A stretch of 25,461 nucleotides of DNA, taken from CAYRYU01 sp964428355. GTDB lineage: Bacteria > Muiribacteriota > Ozemobacteria > Ozemobacterales > Ozemobacteraceae. Position 1 is the first letter of the stretch. Each line of letters begins with the position of its first letter. Location of the stretch: positions 1 to 25,461 of the forward strand of contig CAYRYU010000106.1 of assembly GCA_964428355.1 (NCBI GenBank). The letters run 5' to 3'. The translations under genes were made by a program, and so were the position numbers. Below the pieces are notes generated by a model that was not told the origin of the DNA, did not search any database, and was given only the letters and a program-made list of their open reading frames with translations. This document shows, one piece after another, positions 15,969-24,159 of this stretch.

Positions 15969-16418
15969 GTCACACTTTTCAAGGCAATTCTCGCGGCATC
16001 AAGGAATGCCCTCAAGACAGTTTGGGCATCCCCCCGGCTCGCGGAGTTGACTGGTCCGCAGTTCGGGATCCTCAAGATCCTTTTCGAGCGTGGGCCGCTT
16101 GCACCAACTGAAATCAGCGATTTGCGGCTTGTCTCGGCCGGCAACGTCACCGGGTTGATAACGCGTCTTCATCGATCGAAGCTGGTCGAACGCAAGCGTC
16201 TCCCGTCCGACAGGAGGAGGTTGAGGATCGCCCTTACCGCGAAGGGTCGGGAAACGCTTCTCCGGCTCCTTCCGATCATGGAAAGCGCCGTGGACGAGCA
16301 TTTCAAGGGCCTGACCGAATCGGAGAAACTCCAACTCCTCGCCCTGTTGTCAAAAGCCGGAAATCTTCCTCCCCTGAAAGCGATACGAACGAATCAAGGT
16401 GACAAGGAGAGTCCATGA
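15954..16418 (+). CDS. MarR-family transcriptional regulator
   Basis: A 154-residue winged-helix regulator. The order is a helix, then L-T-G-P-Q-F-G-I-L-K-I-L (33-44), the recognition region (S-A-G-N-V-T-G-L-I-T-R-L, about 61-72), L-V-E-R-K-R, and the wing motif S-D-R-R-R-L-R-I-A-L-T (about 85-95), followed by C-terminal dimerisation helices. MarR proteins usually repress their own operon and release DNA when a ligand binds. It overlaps the TolC-like gene by 4 bp (ATGA), so it almost certainly controls the efflux operon it heads. The ATG has no ribosome binding site; with a predicted leader of about 23 nt, translation may rely on a near-leaderless mechanism. Confidence 0.93.
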   Translation: MISTSVTLFKAILAASRNALKTVWASPRLAELTGPQFGILKILFERGPLAPTEISDLRLVSAGNVTGLITRLHRSKLVERKRLPSDRRRLRIALTAKGRETLLRLLPIMESAVDEHFKGLTESEKLQLLALLSKAGNLPPLKAIRTNQGDKESP

Positions 16419-17770
16419 CCCGACAATGTCTCGCCGGTTTTCTTCTGCCATTCCTGATTCTAATCTCCTTCTCCGTTTCCACGGAAGCGGGCGCGAAGGA
16501 ACCACCCGCCCCTCTCACCCTTCACGACTGCCTCAGGCTTGCATTGGAGGCGAACCGTTCCATCCTTTCGAGCCGGACACGGGTTACCGCGGCAAAGGCC
16601 AAAGCACGCCAAATCGGCATCACACAGCTTCCCGCCGCGGCGATATCCGCTCAGGACACTAGATTGCGGGAGCCCAATTCGAGTTCCACCGGCCTTTTCC
16701 AAGATTTCCAAAGGGTCACGGTGAGCGAAAACCTCAACCCGTTCGGAAAGAACCGCTCCCAGCGGCAGGCAGCCAATGCCACACTGAGAGCAACGGAAGC
16801 CGAGGTGGACAGGACCGTCCTCGAGACGGGGTTCAACGTCACGCGCGCATTCTACGATCTCCTCCTGGCTGACGAGTTCATCGGCGTGGCATCGGAATCC
16901 CTCGACCAGCTTGCCCGCCATCGGGATGACACCGAGAAGAGGGTGCGGGCCGGGTCGGCGCCGAAGTTCGACCTGGTCCGCTCCGAGGTCCAGCTCTCAG
17001 CCGCCAAGCCCATCCTTCTCAGGGCGGTTCGGAACCGCGAATCCGCGTTGGTAGACCTTCTTCACCTCATCGGGAGAAACCCCGATGAGGATGTCTCGGT
17101 CCTTGGTTCTTTTCCCGACTCGATTCCCGACATTCCCCGCGAGGAGGAGAGGGCCGTGACCATCGCGACAATGAACCGCCCCGACCTCGCTGCCGCGCTG
17201 GCCTCGCAGGATGCGGCCCGAAGCCAGAAGGAGGCTGCCCGACGCAACCTCCAGCCCGGCCTGACGTTCTCGGGAATCTACGAGAGAACCCGGGGAACCC
17301 GGGTTCCAGCGACGCGGTACCGTGACAACTGGAACCTGATCATGGGACTCCAGTTTCCCCTCTTCGATTCCGGGATGACCCGGGAGCTCGTGAGGGAAGC
17401 CGGAGCAAACCTCGATCAGGCACGCATCAATGTCGACAACACCCTTTCCCAGTTGAGGGTGGATATCCGGAAGGCATTGCTGACGCTGGAAGAAAGCGAG
17501 GAGGTCCTTTCCTCCCAGGAAAAGAACGTTGCCCTCGCGTCCGAAGCACTTTCGATTGCCCATGCCGCCTATGCAACGGGGTCCAAGACCAGCCTGGACG
17601 TTCTCGATGCCCAACTCGCGCTCGCCCAGGCACGCAACACGCTCTCCCAGGCACGCCGGGACCGGGTGGTAGCGGTGGCCCTGCTCCAGCGGGCGCTGGG
17701 GATGAAAGATGCGTTCAACCCGGGCGAGGAGCCGCCCAAGACGGCAGAAGAGAAAGGAACCTCCAGATGA
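16415..17770 (+). CDS. TolC-like outer-membrane efflux channel
   Basis: A 451-residue outer membrane factor of an RND tripartite pump. A signal peptide covers about residues 1-26. The mature protein has the internal duplication typical of the family, with long coiled-coil helices around residues 45-75 and 105-185 (first half) and about 255-290 and 330-430 (second half). Conserved blocks include L-T-L-H-D-C-L-R-L-A-L-E-A-N at about 34-47 and G-S-K-T-S-L-D-V-L-D-A-Q-L-A-L-A-Q-A-R near 390-408. The C-terminal tail is acidic and proline-rich. The ATG has an AAGGAG ribosome binding site five bases upstream and overlaps the MarR stop. Its own stop overlaps the next start as ATGA. Confidence 0.93.
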   Translation: MTRQCLAGFLLPFLILISFSVSTEAGAKEPPAPLTLHDCLRLALEANRSILSSRTRVTAAKAKARQIGITQLPAAAISAQDTRLREPNSSSTGLFQDFQRVTVSENLNPFGKNRSQRQAANATLRATEAEVDRTVLETGFNVTRAFYDLLLADEFIGVASESLDQLARHRDDTEKRVRAGSAPKFDLVRSEVQLSAAKPILLRAVRNRESALVDLLHLIGRNPDEDVSVLGSFPDSIPDIPREEERAVTIATMNRPDLAAALASQDAARSQKEAARRNLQPGLTFSGIYERTRGTRVPATRYRDNWNLIMGLQFPLFDSGMTRELVREAGANLDQARINVDNTLSQLRVDIRKALLTLEESEEVLSSQEKNVALASEALSIAHAAYATGSKTSLDVLDAQLALAQARNTLSQARRDRVVAVALLQRALGMKDAFNPGEEPPKTAEEKGTSR

Positions 17771-18837
17771 AGATCGGATACCGGCCACTCGCACTGATGG
17801 TATTTGCAGCAGCAACGGCCATGTTATGCCTTGTGCCCGTCATCGCGGAGGAAGCCGGATCCAATGCCTCCGCTGGGGAAGTCCTTCAGGACACCGCCGC
17901 CCCCCAGACCGCCTCGGGTTCCGGCGGGGAGAGAGCATTCCAGGGGGAAATGGTTGGAGAGGTCACCGCGATCCGCAAAGTTTCGCTGGCATTCAAGGTT
18001 CCCGGCCGACTCGCCAAGGTCCCGTTCTTCTCCGGGGATATGGCCACGGATGGCGCTGAAGTCGCCACCCTCGACGACCGGGATTACCGCCTCGCGGTCT
18101 CCCAGGCCCAGGCATCGCTCGAAATCAGCCGAATCAAGGTTAAGCAGCTCGATACGGGTTCCCGCCCCGAGGAACGTCGTGCCGCTACCGAGAACCTGAA
18201 CCAGGCAAAGGCAAACCGGGATAATTCCCAGGCGGAATGCACCCGGAACCGTGACCTTTTCAAGGTGGGAGCGGTATCCCAGCAGACCCTGGACGCCGCC
18301 GAGGCAAAGGCCAAGGTCGCAGAGGCCCAGTATCTGGCAGCCCTCCAACAGAAATCGCTCGTCGACCAGGGTCCCCGGGCCGAGGAAAAGGAATCCGCCC
18401 GGGCCGCGGTGAAACAACAGGAAGCCTCGGTCGAGCTCGCGAAGCTCCAGCTCGAATACACCGTCCTGAAGGCACCCTTCTCGGGAGTGATCGCCCAGCG
18501 CCATCTCGATGAGGGAGCGTTCGTGAACTCCGCCAACCCTGTCTATACGATCGTCCAGCTCGACCCGGTGTTCGTCGTTGTCGATTTCCCCGAGCGCTTC
18601 CTCCCCGGCCTCAATCTTAAAATGATCGGAACCGTTACACTGGACGCCCTTCCGGGGCGCAGGTTCACGGGAAAACTTCTCCGGCTGCCTGGCATCGTCG
18701 ATTCCAAGACCCGGACCGCCAGGCTCGAATTCTCGGTCGACAACCCCGACCATCTCATGAAACCTGGAATGTTCGCCAGGGTCAGACTTACCAACCCCGC
18801 CGAAATGACCGGCCCCGAAACGGGGGATACCCGGTGA
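17767..18837 (+). CDS. RND efflux membrane fusion protein (periplasmic adaptor)
   Basis: A 356-residue HlyD/AcrA-type adaptor joining the RND permease to the TolC-like channel. A signal peptide spans about residues 1-27; no lipobox cysteine is placed for acylation. A low-complexity stretch leads to the first barrel/lipoyl strands (V-G-E-V-T-A-I-R-K-V near 62-71). Then comes a long alpha-helical hairpin of about 110 residues (about 110-220), rich in Ala, Gln, Glu and Lys. The lipoyl return A-P-F-S-G-V-I-A-Q-R-H-L-D-E-G is near 237-251, followed by the beta-barrel segment and G-M-F-A-R-V-R-L near the C-terminus. ATG overlaps the upstream stop, and the stop overlaps the permease GTG. Confidence 0.93.
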   Translation: MKIGYRPLALMVFAAATAMLCLVPVIAEEAGSNASAGEVLQDTAAPQTASGSGGERAFQGEMVGEVTAIRKVSLAFKVPGRLAKVPFFSGDMATDGAEVATLDDRDYRLAVSQAQASLEISRIKVKQLDTGSRPEERRAATENLNQAKANRDNSQAECTRNRDLFKVGAVSQQTLDAAEAKAKVAEAQYLAALQQKSLVDQGPRAEEKESARAAVKQQEASVELAKLQLEYTVLKAPFSGVIAQRHLDEGAFVNSANPVYTIVQLDPVFVVVDFPERFLPGLNLKMIGTVTLDALPGRRFTGKLLRLPGIVDSKTRTARLEFSVDNPDHLMKPGMFARVRLTNPAEMTGPETGDTR

Positions 18838-21800
18838 ACCTGGCCGAAATCTGCATCCGGCGGCCCGTCTTCACCGCCATGATGACCTTCGCCCTCATCG
18901 TGATGGGGGTGATCTCCTACCGGGGCCTGGGCCTCGACCTCATGCCCAAAATGGACTTCCCCATGACGAGAATCTACGCGACTCTTCCGGGCGCGAACCC
19001 CGAGGAGATAGAAACCCAGATCGCGAAACCGATCGAGGAAGCCGTTAACACGATCGGTGGAATCGACCAGATCGTAACGAAGTGCCAGTTCGGAATGGCC
19101 CAGGTGATGGTCCGCTTCGCCCTCGAAAAGAACATCGACGTGGCGGCTCAGGAGGTACGCGACCGGATCGCCCGGATCACGAAGAATTTCCCGGAGGGAA
19201 CCGATCCCCCGGTCATCGAGAAAATGGACCCCGACGCCTCCCCCGTCATCACACTCGTGATTTCCGGACCGATGAAACTCCGTGAGCTGACCTATTTCAC
19301 CAGGAAACGGATCAAGGAGCCGCTCGAAGCGATCGAGGGGGTTGGAGCCGTCCAGGCAGTTGGAGGTCGGGAGAGGGAGATCCATGTCATTCTCGACGCA
19401 ACGAAGATGGGAGCCTACAACATCCCGGTTTCGATGGTGCAGGCTGCCCTCAAAGGTCAGAACCTCGAGATCCCGGGGGGCCAGGTGACCAGAGGCCCCC
19501 TCGAATTCGTCCTGAGAACGATGGGACGGGTGAAGGACCCCGGTGATTTCGGGGAAATCATCGTTACTACGCTGGGAAATGTCCCGATCAGGGTTGCCGA
19601 TATCGCCGAAATCCGCGATACCGAAGAGGAACCCCGGACCCTGGCCCGTCTGGACGGTTCCAACTGCCTTTCCCTCGTCATCCAGAAACAGTCGGGCGTC
19701 AACACGGTCGAGGTCATCGACCGGATCAAGGGCCGCCTGGAGGAGCTGAAGAAGAGCTTCCCCAAGGGCGTCGAGATCGCCGTGATCCGCGACCAGTCGA
19801 GCTTCATCAAGAACTCACTTCACGAGCTGAACACACACCTGATCCTGGGTTCCGCCCTGGCTTCGCTAGTCGTGATGACCTTCATGGGTAACCCCACGAC
19901 CGGGGCATTCCTGGCCATCCTCCTGTTCGCGGGGCTCCTTGTACAATCCCTTCCTTTTCGGCTTGCCCTTCTGGCGCTTGGAATGGTGGTGATGGTGAAG
20001 CTCGGGAACTGGGTCTCAACCCTGATCTCGGCGGTCGCGATCCCCATCTCGCTGATCGCGACTTTCTTCATCATGAGGCTGATGGGCTTCACCCTCAACA
20101 ACATGTCCATGCTGGGCCTGACTCTCGCGGTGGGGATCGTCATCGACGACGCCATCGTCGTTCTCGAAAACATCTTCCGGCACATGGAGGAGAAGAAATC
20201 GGACGCAATGACGGCGGCACGCCAGGCAACCTCGGAAATCTATCTCGCGGTCATGGCGACGTCGCTCTCCCTGGCCGTGATCTTCGTTCCAGTGGCTTTC
20301 ATGGAGGGAATCATCGGACGGGTGCTGAACAACTTCGGATTGACGATAGCTTTCGCGATCATGGTTTCCCTGTTCGTATCCTTCACCCTCACTCCGATGC
20401 TCTGCTCGCGCCTCTTCCAGTATCGTTTCGCCAGGGGGTCGGGACACAGCAAGGAATCAGGCTTCTACGCCTCGATCGACCGGGCATACGGAAGACTTCT
20501 GGGATTCTCGATGAGGAACCGGTGGTTGATCGTTCTGCTTGCGACCGCTTGTATCGTTGCGATCGTTCCCTTGAAAAACATCATGCGGATGGATTTCATC
20601 CCTTCGGACGACACAAACGAGTTCAACGTCAACTTCAGGGGTGACGAGGGAAGTTCCCTGGAAGGTACGTCCGCCCTGATGACGGAAATGGAGGAAAAGA
20701 TCCGTTCGCTTCCCGGTGTCCGACACATTTTCGCGAGCATCGGGGAGGGTGCTGGAACCGGGGTCAACGAAGGGGCGCTCTATGTGCAGCTGGTCGACAT
20801 AAGCGAAAGGACCTTCTCCCAGTTCGAGGTGATGGAAAAAGCCCGACAACTGCTGAAGCCGTTCAGCCAATTTCGCGTTGCCGTGACCCCCTCCTCCTCA
20901 TTCGGATCTGGAAGGATGTCCGATGTTACCTACTCGATCTCGGGTCCCGATCTGGAAAAGATCAAATCCTTCTCGAACGCCATCCTGAAGCGTCTCCAGG
21001 AGAACCCGAAGGTGGTTGGAAACGCCGACACATCTTTCATCGACCGGAAACCCGAGGTCCACGTGGTGGTAGACCGTGAAAGGGCCTACCGGATGGGAAT
21101 ACGGCTCGAAACCGTTGCGGGAGCGCTAAGAACGATGGTGGGAGGAACCGACCAGATCACGAGGTTCAAGGAAGCGGACGAAATGTACGAGGTCAGGATC
21201 CGTCTCCGACCTGAAGACCGCAATTCGGATGCTTCGATTGCGGGACTGCTTTTTCAGAGCTCGGGAGGCACTTTCGTCCGGCTCGACTCGATCGCCTCGG
21301 TCTCCCTTGGATTCGGACCCGCGCAGATCGACCGGACTGACAGGCAGCGGAGCATCACCGTAAGTGCAAACCTCGCCAAAGGAGCGGCCATGGGGCAGAT
21401 CAATGAAATCATCCTGGCCGCCGTCAAGGAGCTGGAATTCCCTTCCGACTACATCGGAGGCTTCACCGGTCGTTCGAGGGAAATGGCCCGAACGGTCAGC
21501 GGATTCTCCTTCGCATTCATGATCAGCGCAATATTCATGTACATGATCCTGGCGTCCCAGTTCGAGAGCTTCCTGCACCCGATCACGATCATGCTTTCCC
21601 TTCCGCTCTCCATTCCTTTCGCACTGCTTTCACTTCTGCTCACTGGAGGAACGCTGAACGTCTACTCCGCCCTTGGAGTATTCATGCTTTTCGGAATCGT
21701 GAAGAAAAACGCGATTCTCCAGATCGATTACATGAACACACTCAGGGAATCGGGCTATCCGAGGGCCAAGGCGGTCGAGGAGGCCAACCACGCGCGACTC

Positions 21801-22022
21801 AGGCCGATCCTCATGACCACGATCACGCTCGTGGCGGGAATGCTTCCCATGGCGTTCGGTCAGGGAGCGGGAGCCGCAACCCGCTCACCCATGGCGGTGG
21901 TCATCATCGGAGGCCAGAGCCTTTGCCTGCTGATAACGCTTCTCCTGACACCCGTCGCCTACACCCTGTTCGACGACCTGTTGGAATGGGGAAAGCGGCA
22001 CTCCCCGACACTGGAGCGCTGA
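18834..22022 (+). CDS. RND efflux permease (HAE1-like) with extra hydrophobic insert
   Basis: A 1062-residue proton-driven RND pump of the inner membrane. TM1 lies at about 12-30. The first large periplasmic domain covers about 35-330, and TM4 carries the proton-relay pair D438-D439 (G-I-V-I-D-D-A-I-V-V-L-E-N). The second periplasmic domain spans about 565-870. TM10 has the conserved lysine pair in G-I-V-K-K-N-A-I-L (about 958-966). Compared with AcrB, about 31 more residues lie between TM2 and the N-W-V-S-T-L-I block (about 351-393); they are hydrophobic and could form two additional helices. The start is GTG, overlapping the adaptor stop as GTGA. Substrates are unknown; MarR control suggests drugs or aromatic toxicants. 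Confidence 0.95.
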   Translation: MNLAEICIRRPVFTAMMTFALIVMGVISYRGLGLDLMPKMDFPMTRIYATLPGANPEEIETQIAKPIEEAVNTIGGIDQIVTKCQFGMAQVMVRFALEKNIDVAAQEVRDRIARITKNFPEGTDPPVIEKMDPDASPVITLVISGPMKLRELTYFTRKRIKEPLEAIEGVGAVQAVGGREREIHVILDATKMGAYNIPVSMVQAALKGQNLEIPGGQVTRGPLEFVLRTMGRVKDPGDFGEIIVTTLGNVPIRVADIAEIRDTEEEPRTLARLDGSNCLSLVIQKQSGVNTVEVIDRIKGRLEELKKSFPKGVEIAVIRDQSSFIKNSLHELNTHLILGSALASLVVMTFMGNPTTGAFLAILLFAGLLVQSLPFRLALLALGMVVMVKLGNWVSTLISAVAIPISLIATFFIMRLMGFTLNNMSMLGLTLAVGIVIDDAIVVLENIFRHMEEKKSDAMTAARQATSEIYLAVMATSLSLAVIFVPVAFMEGIIGRVLNNFGLTIAFAIMVSLFVSFTLTPMLCSRLFQYRFARGSGHSKESGFYASIDRAYGRLLGFSMRNRWLIVLLATACIVAIVPLKNIMRMDFIPSDDTNEFNVNFRGDEGSSLEGTSALMTEMEEKIRSLPGVRHIFASIGEGAGTGVNEGALYVQLVDISERTFSQFEVMEKARQLLKPFSQFRVAVTPSSSFGSGRMSDVTYSISGPDLEKIKSFSNAILKRLQENPKVVGNADTSFIDRKPEVHVVVDRERAYRMGIRLETVAGALRTMVGGTDQITRFKEADEMYEVRIRLRPEDRNSDASIAGLLFQSSGGTFVRLDSIASVSLGFGPAQIDRTDRQRSITVSANLAKGAAMGQINEIILAAVKELEFPSDYIGGFTGRSREMARTVSGFSFAFMISAIFMYMILASQFESFLHPITIMLSLPLSIPFALLSLLLTGGTLNVYSALGVFMLFGIVKKNAILQIDYMNTLRESGYPRAKAVEEANHARLRPILMTTITLVAGMLPMAFGQGAGAATRSPMAVVIIGGQSLCLLITLLLTPVAYTLFDDLLEWGKRHSPTLER

Positions 22023-22043
22023 TCAACTGGCGAACCCGACCTG

Positions 22044-22568
22044 TTACCGCGTGAACCCGATCTGGATCTTGTTGCCCCCGATCTTGGTGACGGTGAGATC
22101 CTCCTTGTAATACTGGCCCACCCCTTTGATCAGCCCCACGCAGAAGTCGACCAGGCCCCGGTGGGATTTGTAGGTCAGGATCATCGTCTTGTCGCCCTTC
22201 ATCTCGTATTCGAACCGGGGAGGATGGGCATCGGGGATGTTCTTGGTCATCTTCTCGTGAACGGTATCCATTTTCGACAGGAACTCCTTCGCGGAATGGG
22301 CTTCCCGGAAGAACTCCATGTACAATTTCGGTGCGTAGACGGTCACCCAATAGCTTCCGAATGCATCCGCGGCCTGCGTGGGAGTGATCTTGAGCACTCC
22401 GCAGACCGCCTCGACGGTTTTCATTACGACCGCGTCTTCGACGTTCTGGCTCGGTATGAAAAATGCCCTCCGAGCAAGACCGGCTTTCTCGAGGGCTTCC
22501 TCCCATTTGTCCTTCCCGAACTTCTCCTTGACGAGATCCCCCAGACAATGCATGATCGCACCCTTCAT
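22044..22568 (-). CDS. H-NOX (haem NO-binding) sensor protein, stand-alone
   Basis: A 174-residue protein that matches the H-NOX family from end to end. It starts M-K-G-A-I, has L-V-K-E-K-F-G-K-D-K-W near 12-22, the predicted proximal haem ligand H104 in D-T-V-H-E-K-M, P116/P117, and the haem-propionate motif Y133-x-S135-x-R137. By alignment with the Thermoanaerobacter protein, the distal Tyr140 needed for stable O2 binding corresponds to F142 here, so NO rather than O2 is the predicted ligand. There is no fused kinase, cyclase or MCP domain. The ATG has a GGAGGA ribosome binding site. It converges on the RND permease gene. Partner proteins are not adjacent; a MCP/CheA link is possible but untested. 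Confidence 0.9.
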   Translation of the reverse strand: MKGAIMHCLGDLVKEKFGKDKWEEALEKAGLARRAFFIPSQNVEDAVVMKTVEAVCGVLKITPTQAADAFGSYWVTVYAPKLYMEFFREAHSAKEFLSKMDTVHEKMTKNIPDAHPPRFEYEMKGDKTMILTYKSHRGLVDFCVGLIKGVGQYYKEDLTVTKIGGNKIQIGFTR

Positions 22569-22611
22569 TTCTTCCTCCTGGTGATCATTCGGATCATACG
22601 AAGGTGAATAG

Positions 22612-22677
22612 CACCCGGTTCCAGGAATGTCAAATCGGGTGTCCCCGGTGTCCCCGGTTTGGGAATGTCAAACCCGG
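22612..22677. repeat. Two-copy palindromic REP-like repeat
   Basis: Two related units of about 28 bp start at 22614 and 22653. Each begins CCCGGTT and contains GGAATGTCAAA, and they are joined by a doubled GTGTCCCCG. The first can pair CACCCG (22612-22617) with CGGGTG (22636-22641); the second can pair CCGGTTTG (22654-22661) with CAAACCCGG (22669-22677). On the minus strand each unit includes TTGACA, a -35-like hexamer, upstream of the H-NOX gene. Shape and place resemble extragenic palindromic elements. Confidence 0.55.
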
Positions 22678-22729
22678 TTGCGTCTCTTAATCCGGGGAAC
22701 GATGGCAGTCTTCGGTTTTTGCTCCAGGG

Positions 22730-23992
22730 TCATTCCCCGATCGCGTCCAGATAACCTTCTTGCGGCGTTGTTTCGGAGGATCCGGCACGGGGGGAATCCG
22801 CTCCCCGGTCGATGACGGTCGTCCCTTGAACCCCGGACCTTGGTACAAGAGGGGTTTCCTCCGCCAGCCGGGGACTCTTGGCATCGAAATCCAGTGGGGG
22901 AGGTGGATTGACACGCTTTTTGAGGATGGCTTCCAAAGCGTCGGACGTTCCCAGGAAATCCAGGAAATCCTGGTTCCTGAGCCTTCCCGAAGTCGCCGTT
23001 TCGACTATCCGGACGATCTCGCCGAGGTGCTCGGGGTGCCTCGCAAGAATCCTCCGCATCAGGTCGGGTGCAAGGCGGACTCTCATCCTGGAGTTCGTTT
23101 CCCTGAAAGCGTCCTGGACGATTTCCAGACCGTTTGGAATCTGCATTGCCATGTCATAGAGAATCGTGCCGATGATTCCCTCGACCTCGAGGAAGGAAGG
23201 CCCATAAACATACTCGGGAGTGAGATAGATGTAATGCGGTTTCAAAGGGGTCGAATCCCAGCATTCCCATTTCAACCTCGAGTAGGGGGCAAGAGGCTCG
23301 GAGGTTGGATCGTCCAGAAGCTCATTGAACCTGGCCCATCCTTCCGCCCATGCCGTCCCGACTTCGGTCCGCTCGTCCACGTAATGTGTAAAGTCCCATC
23401 CCCCGGGTCCCGACGACACGTTGTCCAGCATGTGGGCCGTCTCATGGGTTAGAGTCTTGTTGAAACCCGTCTTGGTCGGACCGTCCGAATCAAGCGAGGA
23501 AACGAGTATGGTACGGGTCTTCCCTGGAACCCCATCGCATTGAGCAATGAAGTCATATTTGATTTTCGCCTCGTCAACCTTTCCAATGATTTTGGCAAGG
23601 TCGAAGATATCGAGGCGGATGACACCATCCTGGATCTTCGCCGAATCGACCGTGGCCGCAAAGGCAAGCCGTTCCTTCATCTTCTGGGTCTTCGTCGCGT
23701 CGTAAAGCGCAAGGGTGGCTTTCGAAGGCTCGGGAAGGGATTCTTCTTTTCCGTCCTCCGAAAGAACCCTTATCAATTGCTTTCGAGAGGTGATTCTGGT
23801 GGGCCGGAGGACGTATCCCTTCCACCAGACCGTGCATCCCTCCGGAACGGGGTTGAAATCCGCCTCCAGCCCGAGAACCTCCTGGAGGGTGATCAGGAAC
23901 TTCACGGGCTGGTTTTCCCCGGCCTGGACTTGAGCCACAGAGCCCACCCCAAGAAGAAAAACGAGGGAAAGAATCAATGATTTCAGCTTCAT
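22730..23992 (-). CDS. Secreted zinc metalloprotease-like protein (HExxH)
   Basis: A 420-residue exported protein. A signal peptide ends near A24 (V-Q-A-G). The mature part has H183-E184-T-A-H187, the HExxH zinc site, in a helix T-L-T-H-E-T-A-H-M-L-D-N. E217 in A-E-G-W-A-R-F, 30 residues on, is the likely third zinc ligand, as in gluzincins. The N-terminal domain (25-150) has no family I recognise, and the last 60 residues (about 360-420) are proline-rich and disordered-looking. The ATG has a GGAGGA ribosome binding site. Upstream on this strand GATAAT (24042-24037) could be a -10 element, but no good -35 is seen. It may be secreted or periplasmic; the substrate is unknown. Confidence 0.78.
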   Translation of the reverse strand: MKLKSLILSLVFLLGVGSVAQVQAGENQPVKFLITLQEVLGLEADFNPVPEGCTVWWKGYVLRPTRITSRKQLIRVLSEDGKEESLPEPSKATLALYDATKTQKMKERLAFAATVDSAKIQDGVIRLDIFDLAKIIGKVDEAKIKYDFIAQCDGVPGKTRTILVSSLDSDGPTKTGFNKTLTHETAHMLDNVSSGPGGWDFTHYVDERTEVGTAWAEGWARFNELLDDPTSEPLAPYSRLKWECWDSTPLKPHYIYLTPEYVYGPSFLEVEGIIGTILYDMAMQIPNGLEIVQDAFRETNSRMRVRLAPDLMRRILARHPEHLGEIVRIVETATSGRLRNQDFLDFLGTSDALEAILKKRVNPPPPLDFDAKSPRLAEETPLVPRSGVQGTTVIDRGADSPRAGSSETTPQEGYLDAIGE

Positions 23993-24088
23993 GGTTTTCC
24001 TCCGAAAAAGGTCGAAATCGGTCCACCAAAGAAAGCATTATCCATAAAAGTGGAACGCTCTTCCAGATCCTTCCGTTGGGAAAAATGG

Positions 24089-24097
24089 TGGTAAAAT
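24089..24097 (+). promoter_or_regulatory. Extended -10 promoter candidate
   Basis: TGGTAAAAT matches the extended -10 form TGnTATAAT, with 5 of 6 bases in the hexamer. It lies 62 bp before the ATG of the DUF4214-like gene and no better promoter is seen in the 167-bp divergent gap. There is no good -35 hexamer, as is common for this class. Confidence 0.38.
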
Positions 24098-24159
24098 CAC
24101 TTCGGTCCTGGGAAAATCGACCTGAAAATTCGTAAGAGGAAAACTTATGGGAGGGTATC

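Noticed and set aside
15713..16111. 132-codon plus-strand open frame starting at the first 18-bp repeat copy
   Set aside because: It shares Met-Ile-Ser-Thr-Ser with the MarR start but loses similarity at once, has no ribosome binding site and overlaps the real MarR gene in another frame.
24076..24097. TTGGGA plus TAAAAT as a -35/-10 pair
   Set aside because: The spacer is only 10 bp, too short for a sigma70 promoter; the extended -10 reading was kept instead.
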